Part shown: piece by piece, positions 28,557-36,501 of the stretch
How positions within the stretch are numbered: position 1 is the first letter of the stretch
Layout of the letters: every line of letters begins with the position of its first letter
Assembly: GCF_016907975.1 (NCBI RefSeq)
Contig: NZ_JAFBCY010000004.1
Span: forward strand, 248,001-312,000
Length of the DNA stretch: 64,000 nt
Direction of reading: 5' to 3'
From: Methylopila capsulata
Lineage (GTDB): Bacteria; Pseudomonadota; Alphaproteobacteria; Rhizobiales; Methylopilaceae
The notes under the pieces: generated by a model
What the model was told of the DNA's origin: nothing
Database searches by the model: none
Seen by the model: only the letters and a program-made list of their open reading frames with translations
Position numbers and translations under genes: made by a program

Positions 28557-29597
28557 TCATCGCCTCCCCAGGATGCGGTCGAGGTCGAGCTTCGCCAGCG
28601 CCGCCAGCGACAGCGCCCCGACGATGAGCGTCAGCAGCAGCGCCAGCGCGGAGCCGAGCGGCCAGTTCTGGGCGTAGGTGAAGGCGATCTCGATGTCGTG
28701 GGTGATGACGATCACCGACTGCCCGCCGAGCACCTTGGATTCCGCCACCGCGCCGACCGCCAGCACGAAGGTCAGCAGCATCCCGATCAGGATCCCGGGA
28801 GTCGCGAGCGGCAGCTCGATCTCGCGCCAGATCAGGAGGCGGGAGGCGCCGAGGTCGCGCGCCGCCTCGACGAGGTCCTTCGGCACCATGGCGAGGCCGA
28901 GCGTCATCGGTAACAGCATGAAGGGCAGATAGACGTAGACCATGCCGAACAGGATCGCGCCGGGCGTGTAGAGCACCTCCGGGCCGGCGCCGCCGACCAG
29001 CTTCAGCGTGCCGTCGAGCACGCCGTTCTTCAGGAAGAACAGCGTCCAGCCGTAGAGCCGCACGTTCTCCGACACGAACAGCGGGAACACGAACAGCACG
29101 CTGATGAAGCCGGACCAGCGCCCGAAGCTGCGGGCGAGGCCCCAGGCGATGGGGTAAGCGACGACCGCGAGCGCGACCACCGTCAGCACCGCCAGCCCGA
29201 GCGACCAGGCGAAGGACTGCCAGACCGTGTTCGCGGGGTCGAAGATGGCGGCGAAGTTCGCCAGCGTGAACGAGCGGAACACGTCGAAGCTCTTCGGCGT
29301 CGCGAAGGCGTAGGCGGCGACGGTCGCGAGCGGCGCGACGAATCCCAGCAGCAGCGTTAGCCCGACCGGAAGTGAACAGAGCGCGCCGCGCGACAGGCGA
29401 AACGCCGTCCCTTTCCCTCCTCGCGCAGCGGGGAGGGTGGCCTCGGCGGCAAGGCCGAGGTCGGGTGGGATCTTCGGCCCGGAGCGCAGTCCGGCGCCGG
29501 ACCCCACCCGGCCGGCTTCGCCGTCCACCCTCCCCTTTCCCAGGGGAGGGATCGCGCGTGCGCCGTCGATGGGGGCGCCGGTCGCGGCCCCGCTCAC
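28557..29597 (-). CDS. ABC transporter permease, polyamine type (PotH/PotB-like), with repeat-derived N-terminus
   Basis: An inner-membrane permease whose conserved part starts near residue 66 (LSRGALCSLPVGLTLLLGF) and contains the EAA loop VPKDLVEAARDLGASRLLIWREIELP. The only standard start is the GTG at 29597, overlapping the ATPase stop by GTGA, giving 346 residues. The first 60 or so codons lie wholly within a palindromic repeat (29415-29549 and flank) and encode a Gly/Pro/Arg-rich stretch unlike any permease. No ATG, GTG or TTG lies in frame between the repeat and the first helix; only CTG codons do. Either the extension is translated or a CTG start is used. Confidence 0.85.
   Translation of the reverse strand: MSGAATGAPIDGARAIPPLGKGRVDGEAGRVGSGAGLRSGPKIPPDLGLAAEATLPAARGGKGTAFRLSRGALCSLPVGLTLLLGFVAPLATVAAYAFATPKSFDVFRSFTLANFAAIFDPANTVWQSFAWSLGLAVLTVVALAVVAYPIAWGLARSFGRWSGFISVLFVFPLFVSENVRLYGWTLFFLKNGVLDGTLKLVGGAGPEVLYTPGAILFGMVYVYLPFMLLPMTLGLAMVPKDLVEAARDLGASRLLIWREIELPLATPGILIGMLLTFVLAVGAVAESKVLGGQSVIVITHDIEIAFTYAQNWPLGSALALLLTLIVGALSLAALAKLDLDRILGRR
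29415..29549. repeat. Palindromic element inside the 5' part of the PotH-like gene
   Basis: It includes the hairpin CCCTCCtcgcgcagcgGGGAGGG (29415-29437), the hairpin CCTCGGCggcaaGGCCGAGG (about 29441-29460), the dyad CGGGTGGG/CCCACCCG, and CCTCCCCTttcccAGGGGAGG (29529-29549). GGGGAGGGTGG and CCACCCTCCCC also pair across the whole. The structure resembles the other intergenic elements of this window, but here an uninterrupted reading frame passes through it. Confidence 0.7.
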
Positions 29598-30706
29598 GCC
29601 GCCACCACGATGGCGTCGCGGGCGTCCCAGCCGATGGTCGCCGCGTCGCCGGGCTTGCCGCCCCAGGCGTTGGCGCGGGAGAGCTCCAGCAGGAAGGTCT
29701 TCTCGCCCACGCGCACTTGGTACTGGATGCGGGAGCCCAGCGCGTACTCGTTGAAGACGACGCCTGAGAGCCGGTTCTGGGCGTCGGCCTGGCCGTCCAC
29801 GAAGCGCAGGAACTCGGGTCGCACCACGACCGCCGCAGCGTCCGCCGTGCGGAGCCCGGGCGGGAGGTCCAGGGCGGCCGGACCGTCGAGGCCGTCGATG
29901 CGCCAGCCCTCGCCGGAGCGGACGGCGTCGAACACGTTCACCTCGCCCATGAACTCGGCGACGAACTTCGTCGACGGCCGGGTGTAGATCTCCTCCGGCG
30001 TGCCGACCTGCACGAGGCGGCCGGCGCGCATCACGCCGATGCGGTCGGACATCACCATCGCCTCCTCGAGGCTGTGGGTGATGTACACGAAGGTCTTGCC
30101 GCTCAGGCGGTGGAGGTCCTTGAGCTCCTTCTCCATCACCTTCTTGAGCTTGTAGTCGAGCGCCGACAGCGGCTCGTCGAAGAACAGCACGTCGGGGTCG
30201 TAGGCGAGCGCCCGGGCCAGCGCCACGCGCTGCCGCTCGCCGCCGGAGCACTGCATGACGTTCTTGGCGTAGTAGCTCTCAGGCAGCTGGACGAGGCGCA
30301 GCAGCTCGAGCGCGCGGGCCTTGCGGGCGGCGCCGGCGACCTTCTTCACCTTCAGCGGAAACTCGATGTTCTCGCCCACGGTCTTGTGCGGGAACAGCGC
30401 GAGCGACTGGAACACCAGGCAGGTCGGCCGCCGGGCCGGCGGCGTTTCGTTGATGCGCACGCCGCGCAGGCTGATGTCGCCCTCGCTCGGCGCCTCCATC
30501 CCGGCCAGCATCCGCAGCAGCGTCGTCTTTCCCGACCCGGAGGGCCCGACGATCGTCAGGAACTCGCCGTCGCGGATGTCGAGATCGATGCGCTCGACGG
30601 CGGCAAAGGCGCCGAAGGTCTTCCGCACGCCGACGAGCTGGAGGATGGGCAAAGCCTCCGGGAGAGGCGAGGGCGCCTTGGGCGCGGCGAGGGCGGTCGC
30701 CGTCAT
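29594..30706 (-). CDS. ABC transporter ATP-binding protein, polyamine type (PotA-like)
   Basis: The 370-residue ATPase of the importer. Walker A GPSGSGKT is at residues 54-61, the signature motif reads CSGGERQR (Cys replaces the usual Leu of LSGGQ), Walker B is DVLFFDEP, and the switch histidine is in YITHS. The C-terminal 110 residues form the TOBE-type regulatory domain typical of PotA/UgpC proteins. Its stop overlaps the downstream permease start. The upstream gap to the binding-protein gene holds a palindromic element, so the ATPase message may be separated from that of the abundant binding protein. Confidence 0.93.
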   Translation of the reverse strand: MTATALAAPKAPSPLPEALPILQLVGVRKTFGAFAAVERIDLDIRDGEFLTIVGPSGSGKTTLLRMLAGMEAPSEGDISLRGVRINETPPARRPTCLVFQSLALFPHKTVGENIEFPLKVKKVAGAARKARALELLRLVQLPESYYAKNVMQCSGGERQRVALARALAYDPDVLFFDEPLSALDYKLKKVMEKELKDLHRLSGKTFVYITHSLEEAMVMSDRIGVMRAGRLVQVGTPEEIYTRPSTKFVAEFMGEVNVFDAVRSGEGWRIDGLDGPAALDLPPGLRTADAAAVVVRPEFLRFVDGQADAQNRLSGVVFNEYALGSRIQYQVRVGEKTFLLELSRANAWGGKPGDAATIGWDARDAIVVAA

Positions 30707-30735
30707 GGCCTGAACCTCATGCGTCTTGGATCAAG

Positions 30736-30844
30736 GGACGTCATCCCGGCCGCGCGGAGCGAGAGCCGGGATCGCGCAGATTTTCGCGCTCATTTCAGGA
30801 CAATCCCGGATCGACGGCTGCGCCGTCGTCCGGGATGACGGTCC
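30736..30844. repeat. CGTCATCCCGG-type palindromic element between SBP and ATPase genes
   Basis: The arms GGACGTCATCCCGG (30736-30749) and CCGGGATGACGGTCC (30830-30844) are inverted, with inner copies AGCCGGGAT and AATCCCGGAT and a CGACGGC/GCCGTCG hairpin. It is a second repeat family, distinct from the CTCTCCCC family, and resembles elements at 5694-5723, 34075-34167 and 60060-60152. It lies within the operon in the 174-bp gap. Confidence 0.7.
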
Positions 30845-30880
30845 ATGAGGCGGCGTGGACGACGGCTTGAGATCGCCGTC

Positions 30881-32020
30881 TCACCCCTTGGTGCGCTTGG
30901 CCGAGGTCATGATCTCGAGCGCCTTGTCGTAGTCCGGCACGATGTCGTACTCGGCCGAGCGCGACATCTCCTCCTCGAGGCTGTCCCACTGGATGGCGTC
31001 GAGCTCCTCCTTGGTGAAGAGGTCGAAGCAGGCCTTGTTCCCCATCTGCGCCACCGGGTTGAAGGTGCCCTCCGCGAAGGCCACGGTGTGCGCGACCTTC
31101 GGGTCCTGCACGTACTTCAGGAACTCCGTCGCAAGCGGCGACAGGTTGGGGTTGTTCACGGTCGAGGTGATCTCGATCCAGGAGATGCCGCCCTTGCCGT
31201 CGATCGGGCCCTTGAGCGGGGTGACGGCGCGAAGCTCCGGATGGCCGTCGGCGCGGGCGGGGGAGACCGAGTAGGTGCCGCCCGTCATGTGCAGGTCGAT
31301 CTCGCCGGACACCAGCGCCTGGTTCATCGCCGCGATGTCCCCGACCAGCTTGGCGCCGCCGAAGACCTTCTTCGCCGTCTCGCCGAAGGCCGTCATCTCG
31401 GCCGCGTCGTGCACCTTGAAAGGGTTGATGCCCGCGATCATGAAGATGTTGAAGACGTTCCAGTCGTCGCTCTCGAGGATGCCGTACTTGCCCTTGAGCG
31501 AGGGGTCGTTGAACAGGTCCCAGCCCTGCTCCTCCGCGGTCTTCCGGCTCACCTTGTCGGTGTTCACGACGAAGCTGTAGGGCCCGAAGCGCTGGGCCAT
31601 GCCCAGCAGGTCCTTGCCGTCGTCGCTCATGGCCCAGCGGTAGGGCGCCTTGAATTGAGGCAGCATCTTATCGAAGAACGGCTCGAACTCGGCCTTCGGC
31701 AGCGGCTTGATCAGGCCCTCCGGGTACATCGCCTTGCGAGCCCAGGGGTTGTTGACGTTGATCAGGTCCCAGACCTTGGTCTCGCCCGCGCGAAGCCGGT
31801 TGATCATGGTGGGGTCGTTGGTGAGGCTCTCGGCCTTGACGGTCGCGGATTTGGCCGCCCGGAAGGGGTCGAGCACCTGCGCGGAATTGTAGCCTTCCCA
31901 GCACAGGATGTTCAGCTCGCTCTCGCGCGCGGCGAACGCCGGAAGAGCGCCGGCGAAGGGCGCCGCGAGCGCGGCCCCGCCCAAGAGTTTCAGCGCGTCG
32001 CGCTTCGTCACGGTGGTCAT
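30881..32020 (-). CDS. Periplasmic substrate-binding protein, polyamine (PotD/PotF) type
   Basis: The 379-residue precursor begins [20 protein letters not shown], a signal sequence with KR rather than RR, followed by AFA. The mature part shows [18 protein letters not shown], the family start (normally NxxxWxxY), and later [27 protein letters not shown]. It delivers ligand to the permease pair. Spermidine/putrescine is the family default, but the exact ligand cannot be read. The ATG at 32020 was chosen because the longer frame to 32098 precedes the signal sequence with arginine-rich sequence. First gene of the operon. Confidence 0.92.
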   Translation of the reverse strand: MTTVTKRDALKLLGGAALAAPFAGALPAFAARESELNILCWEGYNSAQVLDPFRAAKSATVKAESLTNDPTMINRLRAGETKVWDLINVNNPWARKAMYPEGLIKPLPKAEFEPFFDKMLPQFKAPYRWAMSDDGKDLLGMAQRFGPYSFVVNTDKVSRKTAEEQGWDLFNDPSLKGKYGILESDDWNVFNIFMIAGINPFKVHDAAEMTAFGETAKKVFGGAKLVGDIAAMNQALVSGEIDLHMTGGTYSVSPARADGHPELRAVTPLKGPIDGKGGISWIEITSTVNNPNLSPLATEFLKYVQDPKVAHTVAFAEGTFNPVAQMGNKACFDLFTKEELDAIQWDSLEEEMSRSAEYDIVPDYDKALEIMTSAKRTKG

Positions 32021-32109
32021 GCGAAGTCCCCTGATCCCCAAGTGATCGCTAGGCCGCGGGCGCCGCGGCCGTCTCCGCCGACTTGGCAAGTCGGTCATTT
32101 TCTGTGGCG

Positions 32110-32137
32110 AGTATCGCCCGGTCTGTTGGGTTTACAA
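32110..32137 (-). promoter_or_regulatory. Possible sigma-70 promoter of the ABC importer operon
   Basis: Minus-strand TTGTAA (32137-32132), 16 nt, GATACT (32115-32110): four of six matches in each box. Between it and the start codon the leader contains a perfect 7-bp hairpin CCGACTTggcAAGTCGG (32078-32094). Box quality is modest. Confidence 0.3.
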
Positions 32138-32191
32138 CGTAGTTTTTATGAGCGACCTTGCTGCCGAAACAGGCAGACGGCAGGGGCGCCC

Positions 32192-32965
32192 ATGACTTAC
32201 GCAACATCCCGCACCGCGATCGTGACGGGCGGCTCAAAGGGGATCGGCAAGGGCATCGCCAAGGGCTTCGCCGACGCCGGCTACCGCGTGCTGGTGGTGG
32301 CGCGGAACGGCGCGGAGGCCGACGCGGTCGCGGCCGAGATCGGCGGCGGGGCGAGCGGCTTCGCGGCCGACGTGTCGAAGCTCGCCGACGTCCGGGCGAT
32401 GGCGGCCGCCGCTGTCGAGCGCTTCGGCGGGATCGACGTGCTCTGCGCCAACGCCGGCATCTTTCCGGCCGCCAAGCTCGCCGACATGACGGAGGCCGAC
32501 TTCGACCTCGTCATGGACGTCAACCTCAAGGGCGCCTTCCTCTCGGTTCAGGCCTGCCTGCCGGCGCTGAAGGCGTCGAAGGCCGGCCGGATCGTGCTGA
32601 CCTCCTCGATCACCGGGCCGATCACGGGCTATCCCGGCTGGTCGCACTACGGGGCGAGCAAGGCCGGACAGCTCGGCTTCATGCGCACCGCCGCGATCGA
32701 GCTCGCGCCGTTCGGGATCACCGTCAACGCGGTCATGCCGGGCAACATCATGACCGAGGGCATGGCGGGCGTCGGCCAGGACTACATCGACAAGACCGCG
32801 GCCTCGGTGCCGATGAAGCGGCTCGGCGTCGTCGCCGACATCGCCGGCGCCGCGCTCTACTTCGCGAGCGACGTCGCGAACTACGTCACCGGCCAGACGA
32901 TCGTGGTCGACGGCGGCCAGGTGCTGCCGGAGAACACCGGCGCGCTGGACGCGATGGAGGGCTGA
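32192..32965 (+). CDS. SDR family oxidoreductase (FabG-like)
   Basis: A 257-residue classical short-chain dehydrogenase. The cofactor motif is [10 protein letters not shown] (residues 12-21), CANAG follows near residue 89, the catalytic serine is in LTSSITG, and the tyrosine/lysine pair is in HYGASK. The C-terminus [27 protein letters not shown] is typical of FabG-like enzymes. Arg near residue 37 (VVARN) suggests NADP preference. It diverges from the ABC operon and is followed 83 bp later by acuI. The substrate is not determinable from sequence. Confidence 0.9.
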   Translation: MTYATSRTAIVTGGSKGIGKGIAKGFADAGYRVLVVARNGAEADAVAAEIGGGASGFAADVSKLADVRAMAAAAVERFGGIDVLCANAGIFPAAKLADMTEADFDLVMDVNLKGAFLSVQACLPALKASKAGRIVLTSSITGPITGYPGWSHYGASKAGQLGFMRTAAIELAPFGITVNAVMPGNIMTEGMAGVGQDYIDKTAASVPMKRLGVVADIAGAALYFASDVANYVTGQTIVVDGGQVLPENTGALDAMEG

Positions 32966-33048
32966 TCGCGCGCCGCCTGCGGGATGACGAACGGGGGGCG
33001 GCCCTCTATCTAGGGCCTCACCCGAACGTCACACGTCAGGAGCTCGAC

Positions 33049-34032
33049 ATGTCCACCTTCCGCGCGCTGCGCATCGACAAGGGCGACGCCGGCCAGACCC
33101 TTTCGACGGTCGACTTCGACGAGGCCGAGCTGATGGACGGCGACGTCGTCGTCCGGGTGTCCCACTCCACCGTCAATTACAAGGACGGGCTCGCGATCAC
33201 CGGCAAGTCGCCGGTCGTGCGCCGCTTTCCCATGATCCCGGGCATCGATTTCGCCGGCAAGGTGACGGCCTCCACGACCGACGAGTTCAAGGTCGGCGAC
33301 GAGGTGGTGCTGAACGGCTGGGGGGTGGGCGAGACCCACCTCGGCGGCTACGCGGAAATCGCGCGGGTTCCCGCCGCCTACCTCGTGCCGCTCCCCGAGG
33401 GCCTCACGCCGGCCGAGTCCATGGCGGTAGGCACCGCCGGCTACACCGCGATGCTGTGCGTGATGGCGCTGGAGCGGCACGGCGTGACGCCGGAGCGCGG
33501 TTCGGTGCTGGTCACCGGCGCGGCGGGCGGCGTCGGCTCGGTCGCGGTCGCCCTGCTGGCGAAGCTCGGCTACGAGGTCGTGGCCTCGACCGGCCGCGAG
33601 AGCGAGGCCGGCTACCTCCGCGACCTCGGCGCCGCGCGCATCCTGCCGCGCGAGGAGCTGGCCGCTCCGGGCAAGCCGCTGCAGAAGGAGATCTGGGGCG
33701 GCGTGATCGACTCCGTCGGCTCGGTGCCGCTCGCGAACGCCATCGCGCAGACCAAGTCCGGCGGGGCGGTGGCCGCCTGCGGGCTGGCCGCCGGCATGGA
33801 CCTGCCGACCTCCGTCGCGCCGTTCATCCTGCGCGGCGTGTCGCTGCTCGGCATCAACAGCGTGACCGTGCCGAAGCCGATCCGCATCGAGGCCTGGGGC
33901 CGCCTCGCCAAGGATCTCGACCGCGCCAAGCTCGCCGCCATGACGAAGACGATCAGCTTCGACGAGATCGTGCCGACGGCCGAAGCCATTCTCGAGGGCA
34001 AGGTCCGCGGCCGGGTGGTCGTCGAGATCTGA
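33049..34032 (+). CDS. acuI: Acrylyl-CoA reductase (NADPH), AcuI/YhdH family
   Basis: A zinc-free medium-chain reductase of 327 residues that reduces acryloyl-CoA to propionyl-CoA, protecting cells from that electrophile and serving DMSP/3-hydroxypropionate metabolism where present. The hallmarks are VNYKDGLAITGKSPVVRRFPMIPGIDFAG, GWGVGETHLGGYAEIARV, the NADPH loop VTGAAGGVGSVAV and LLGINSVTVP. The start at 33049 follows AGGAG by 6 nt. The family assignment is strong; related YhdH quinone-type reductases have the same motifs, so the physiological substrate is less sure. Confidence 0.92.
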   Translation: MSTFRALRIDKGDAGQTLSTVDFDEAELMDGDVVVRVSHSTVNYKDGLAITGKSPVVRRFPMIPGIDFAGKVTASTTDEFKVGDEVVLNGWGVGETHLGGYAEIARVPAAYLVPLPEGLTPAESMAVGTAGYTAMLCVMALERHGVTPERGSVLVTGAAGGVGSVAVALLAKLGYEVVASTGRESEAGYLRDLGAARILPREELAAPGKPLQKEIWGGVIDSVGSVPLANAIAQTKSGGAVAACGLAAGMDLPTSVAPFILRGVSLLGINSVTVPKPIRIEAWGRLAKDLDRAKLAAMTKTISFDEIVPTAEAILEGKVRGRVVVEI

Positions 34033-34074
34033 GCGCCGGGCTCCCGTCTTTCAGAGTCGGGATAGCCCAAGCCG

Positions 34075-34167
34075 CGACGTCATCCCCCGGCTTGTCCGGG
34101 GGATCCAGGTTGGCGACGGCTCACGGCGGATGAGTGGATGCCCCGGACAAGCCGGTGCATGACGACG
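34075..34167. repeat. CGTCAT-CCCCGG palindromic element in the 337-bp acuI-argC gap
   Basis: The left part CGTCATCCCCCGGCTTGTCC plus GGGGGATCCAGG and the right part TGGATGCCCCGGACAAGCC plus GGTGCATGACG are inverted copies, each itself a hairpin. The outer CGTCAT/ATGACG and inner ATCCAG/TGGAT blocks match the 60060-60152 element. The rest of the gap (to 34369) holds GTCATCCCGACGC and other short dyads but no gene. Confidence 0.75.
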
Positions 34168-34369
34168 AGATGGAGCGTGACGCGGCGACATCCTGAGGCT
34201 GGATAGGAAAACCTCCTCATGCTGAGGAGCCGACCGCAGGCCGGCGCCTCGAAGCACGCACAGCCGTCATCCCGACGCCGCGCGAAATGTGATAACGGGC
34301 TGTTCTGCTGACGATCCCGGCTCTTCGCTCCGCGGAGGCGAGGATGGCTTCAACGTAAGGCTTGAGACG

Positions 34370-35422
34370 ATGACCGCCCCCCTGAACGTCGCGATCCTTG
34401 GCGCCTCCGGCTACACCGGCTCCGAGCTGGTGCGCCTGCTCGCGCGCCATCCGCGCGTGGCGATCCGGGCGCTGACCGCCGACCGCAAGGCGGGGCAGGC
34501 GATGGCGGACGTGTTTCCGCAGTTCGCGGGGCTCGACCTGCCGCGGCTCGTCACCATCGCGGAGCTTGACCTTGCGGCCATCGACCTCGTGTTCTGCGCG
34601 CTGCCCCACGGCACGACCCAGACCGTGATCAAGGACCTGTTCGCGAAGAAGCCCGAGCTGAAGGTCGTGGACCTCTCGGCCGACTTCCGGCTGTCCGACC
34701 CGGAGGCCTACGCCACGTGGTACGGCCACGCGCATCAGGCGCTGGAGCTGCAGGCGGAGGCCGCCTTCGGCCTCGTCGAGCTGAACCGCGAGGCGATCCG
34801 CGGCGCGCGTCTGGTGGCGAACCCCGGCTGCCACTCCACCACTTCGATCCTGCCCCTGGTTCCGCTGCTGAAGGCGAAGCTGATCAATCCGGCCCAGATC
34901 GTAATCGTCTCGTCCACCGGCATGTCCGGCGCCGGGCGGGCGGCCAAGGAGGAGATGCTGTTCTCCGAGGTGTCCGAGGGCGTCCACGCCTATGGCGTCG
35001 GCAAGCACCGGCACACCTCCGAGCTCGATCAGGAGTTCGCCAAGGCCGCCGGCCGGCCGTCGCTCGCGACCTTTACGCCGCAGCTCATCCCGATGAACCG
35101 CGGCATCTACGCGACCATCACCGTGACGCTCGAGGCCGGCGCGACGGCCGAGCAGTTGCACGAGACGCTGGGCGCGGCCTTTGCCGGCGAGCCCTTCGTG
35201 CAGGTGCTGCCGTTCGGCAAGGTCCCGCAGTCGCGCCATGTGCGCGGCTCCAACAACGTGCAGCTAGGGGTGATCGCCGACCGCGGGCCGGACCGGGCGA
35301 TCGTCATCTCGACGCTCGACAATCTGGTGAAGGGCGCCTCGGGCCAGGCCGTGCAGAACATGAACCTGATCTCCGGTTTCCCGGAGACCGAGGGTCTAGG
35401 GCAGCTCGCGCTGTTCCCGTGA
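34370..35422 (+). CDS. argC: N-acetyl-gamma-glutamyl-phosphate reductase
   Basis: An arginine biosynthesis enzyme reducing N-acetylglutamyl phosphate to the semialdehyde with NADPH. The 350-residue protein starts with the nucleotide motif GASGYTGSELVRLL (residues 11-24), the active-site cysteine is C154 in NPGCHSTTS, and KHRHTSELDQE contains the catalytic histidine. The start at 34370 fits the conserved N-terminus and has AAGG/GAG upstream. It stands alone here, with no other arg gene visible. Confidence 0.95.
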   Translation: MTAPLNVAILGASGYTGSELVRLLARHPRVAIRALTADRKAGQAMADVFPQFAGLDLPRLVTIAELDLAAIDLVFCALPHGTTQTVIKDLFAKKPELKVVDLSADFRLSDPEAYATWYGHAHQALELQAEAAFGLVELNREAIRGARLVANPGCHSTTSILPLVPLLKAKLINPAQIVIVSSTGMSGAGRAAKEEMLFSEVSEGVHAYGVGKHRHTSELDQEFAKAAGRPSLATFTPQLIPMNRGIYATITVTLEAGATAEQLHETLGAAFAGEPFVQVLPFGKVPQSRHVRGSNNVQLGVIADRGPDRAIVISTLDNLVKGASGQAVQNMNLISGFPETEGLGQLALFP

Positions 35423-35434
35423 CCAATGCCGATG

Positions 35435-35746
35435 TCAGTCGGAGGCGTCGGACCGGTAGCGGAAGAGACGGAACTCATCAAACTGCTCGTAACCGTTCGG
35501 CGTCCAGTCTCTAGCCAGTATCTCGTCGGTAATAATAGCCATGTTGATGCCGACGGGGTCGAGGAGCTCGTTCGATACGCGCAGCTCGAACTCTTCTGGT
35601 GCTCCGTTATAGGATTTTATGGCTTGAATTGCGTCAGAGACGGAATGGAAAACCTGCATCTGTGTCTTCTCATAGCTCGAAGCCGGATCTGCCATCGATA
35701 ACGAAATGATTGCCAATATCGCGACGTAAGCTCTTGTTCTAATCAC
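35435..35746 (-). CDS. Small secreted protein of unknown function, AT-rich for this genome
   Basis: The 103-residue product starts at a GTG that overlaps the end of the upstream DsbA-like gene by 8 bp. Residues 4-25 (TRAYVAILAIISLSMADPASSY) look like a signal peptide. The mature part is acidic with no recognised motif; DPVGINMAIITDEILARDW is its most ordered-looking piece. By hand count the gene is about 50% G+C against roughly two thirds around it, and its codons are unlike the neighbours', which suggests recent acquisition. The ribosome site is poorly spaced, so the start is uncertain. It may be real or a decaying remnant. Confidence 0.6.
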   Translation of the reverse strand: MIRTRAYVAILAIISLSMADPASSYEKTQMQVFHSVSDAIQAIKSYNGAPEEFELRVSNELLDPVGINMAIITDEILARDWTPNGYEQFDEFRLFRYRSDASD

Positions 35747-36419
35747 TCCTGTCGTCCTCGTCGCCCAGCGCGCGGTCCATCGCCTCCACCAGCACTTCCG
35801 GCGGGTGCGCGCCCATGACCACCAGCTTGCCGGCGAAGATGAAGCAGGGGACGCCGTCGATGCCCATGGCGCGGGCGCGCTCGATCTCGTCGCGTACGTC
35901 CTCGGAGTCGTCGTCCGACTCCAGCCGCTCCATCAGCGTCTCGACGTCGAGCCCGGCCTCGTCGGCCGCGCGCGCGATGACGTCGGGGCTGGAAATGTCC
36001 TCGCCCTCGGTGAAGTAGAGTTCGAACAGCTGCTCGATGAAGGCGCCCTGCGCGATCAGGCCTTCCTCCGCCGCGAGGCGGATGGCGCGGTGGCAGTCGA
36101 GCGTGTTGGGGAAGCGCTCGATCTCGCCGAACAGGAAGGCGACGCCCTCGTCGCGGCCGATGGCGACGAGCTGCTCGTGGGTCGCGCGGACGCGCGCGAC
36201 GTCGCCGAACTTCGCCTCGAGATACTCCGCCCGGTCCGCGCCCTCGGGCGGCACCGAGGGGTCGAGCTGGTAGGGCCGCCAGCGCACCTCGGCGTTGATG
36301 TCCGGCCGGGCGGCGAGCGCGGCGTCGAGCCTCCGCTTGCCGAGCCAGCACCACGGGCAGACGGGATCGGCGAAGACGTCGATGGTGAGAGGTTCGGAAG
36401 CCACGGCGGACGCTTTCAA
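35739..36419 (-). CDS. DsbA family oxidoreductase, FrnE-like
   Basis: A 226-residue thioredoxin-fold protein of the FrnE/2-hydroxychromene-2-carboxylate isomerase group. The active-site pair is C21-P-W-C24 in DPVCPWCWLGKRR, and the cis-proline loop is GVPCF (extra Cys next to it). WRPYQLDPSVPPEG is the usual family block. No signal peptide is present, so it is likely a cytosolic disulfide or glutathione-linked enzyme, as for FrnE proteins. Its C-terminal end is overlapped by the small secreted-protein gene. Confidence 0.92.
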   Translation of the reverse strand: MKASAVASEPLTIDVFADPVCPWCWLGKRRLDAALAARPDINAEVRWRPYQLDPSVPPEGADRAEYLEAKFGDVARVRATHEQLVAIGRDEGVAFLFGEIERFPNTLDCHRAIRLAAEEGLIAQGAFIEQLFELYFTEGEDISSPDVIARAADEAGLDVETLMERLESDDDSEDVRDEIERARAMGIDGVPCFIFAGKLVVMGAHPPEVLVEAMDRALGDEDDRSD

Positions 36420-36501
36420 ATCGGGGACGCGTCGGCCGGATATAGGCGCGTCGGGCGCCGGACGGAACCCTCGCGCGTCCGGCCGGGGGCCGATCCGCGC
36501 G

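Noticed and set aside
35426-35701. 91-codon plus-strand frame opposite the AT-rich small gene
   Set aside because: The minus-strand frame has a signal-peptide-like start and covers the same bases; the plus-strand product has no signal, no ribosome site and no motif.
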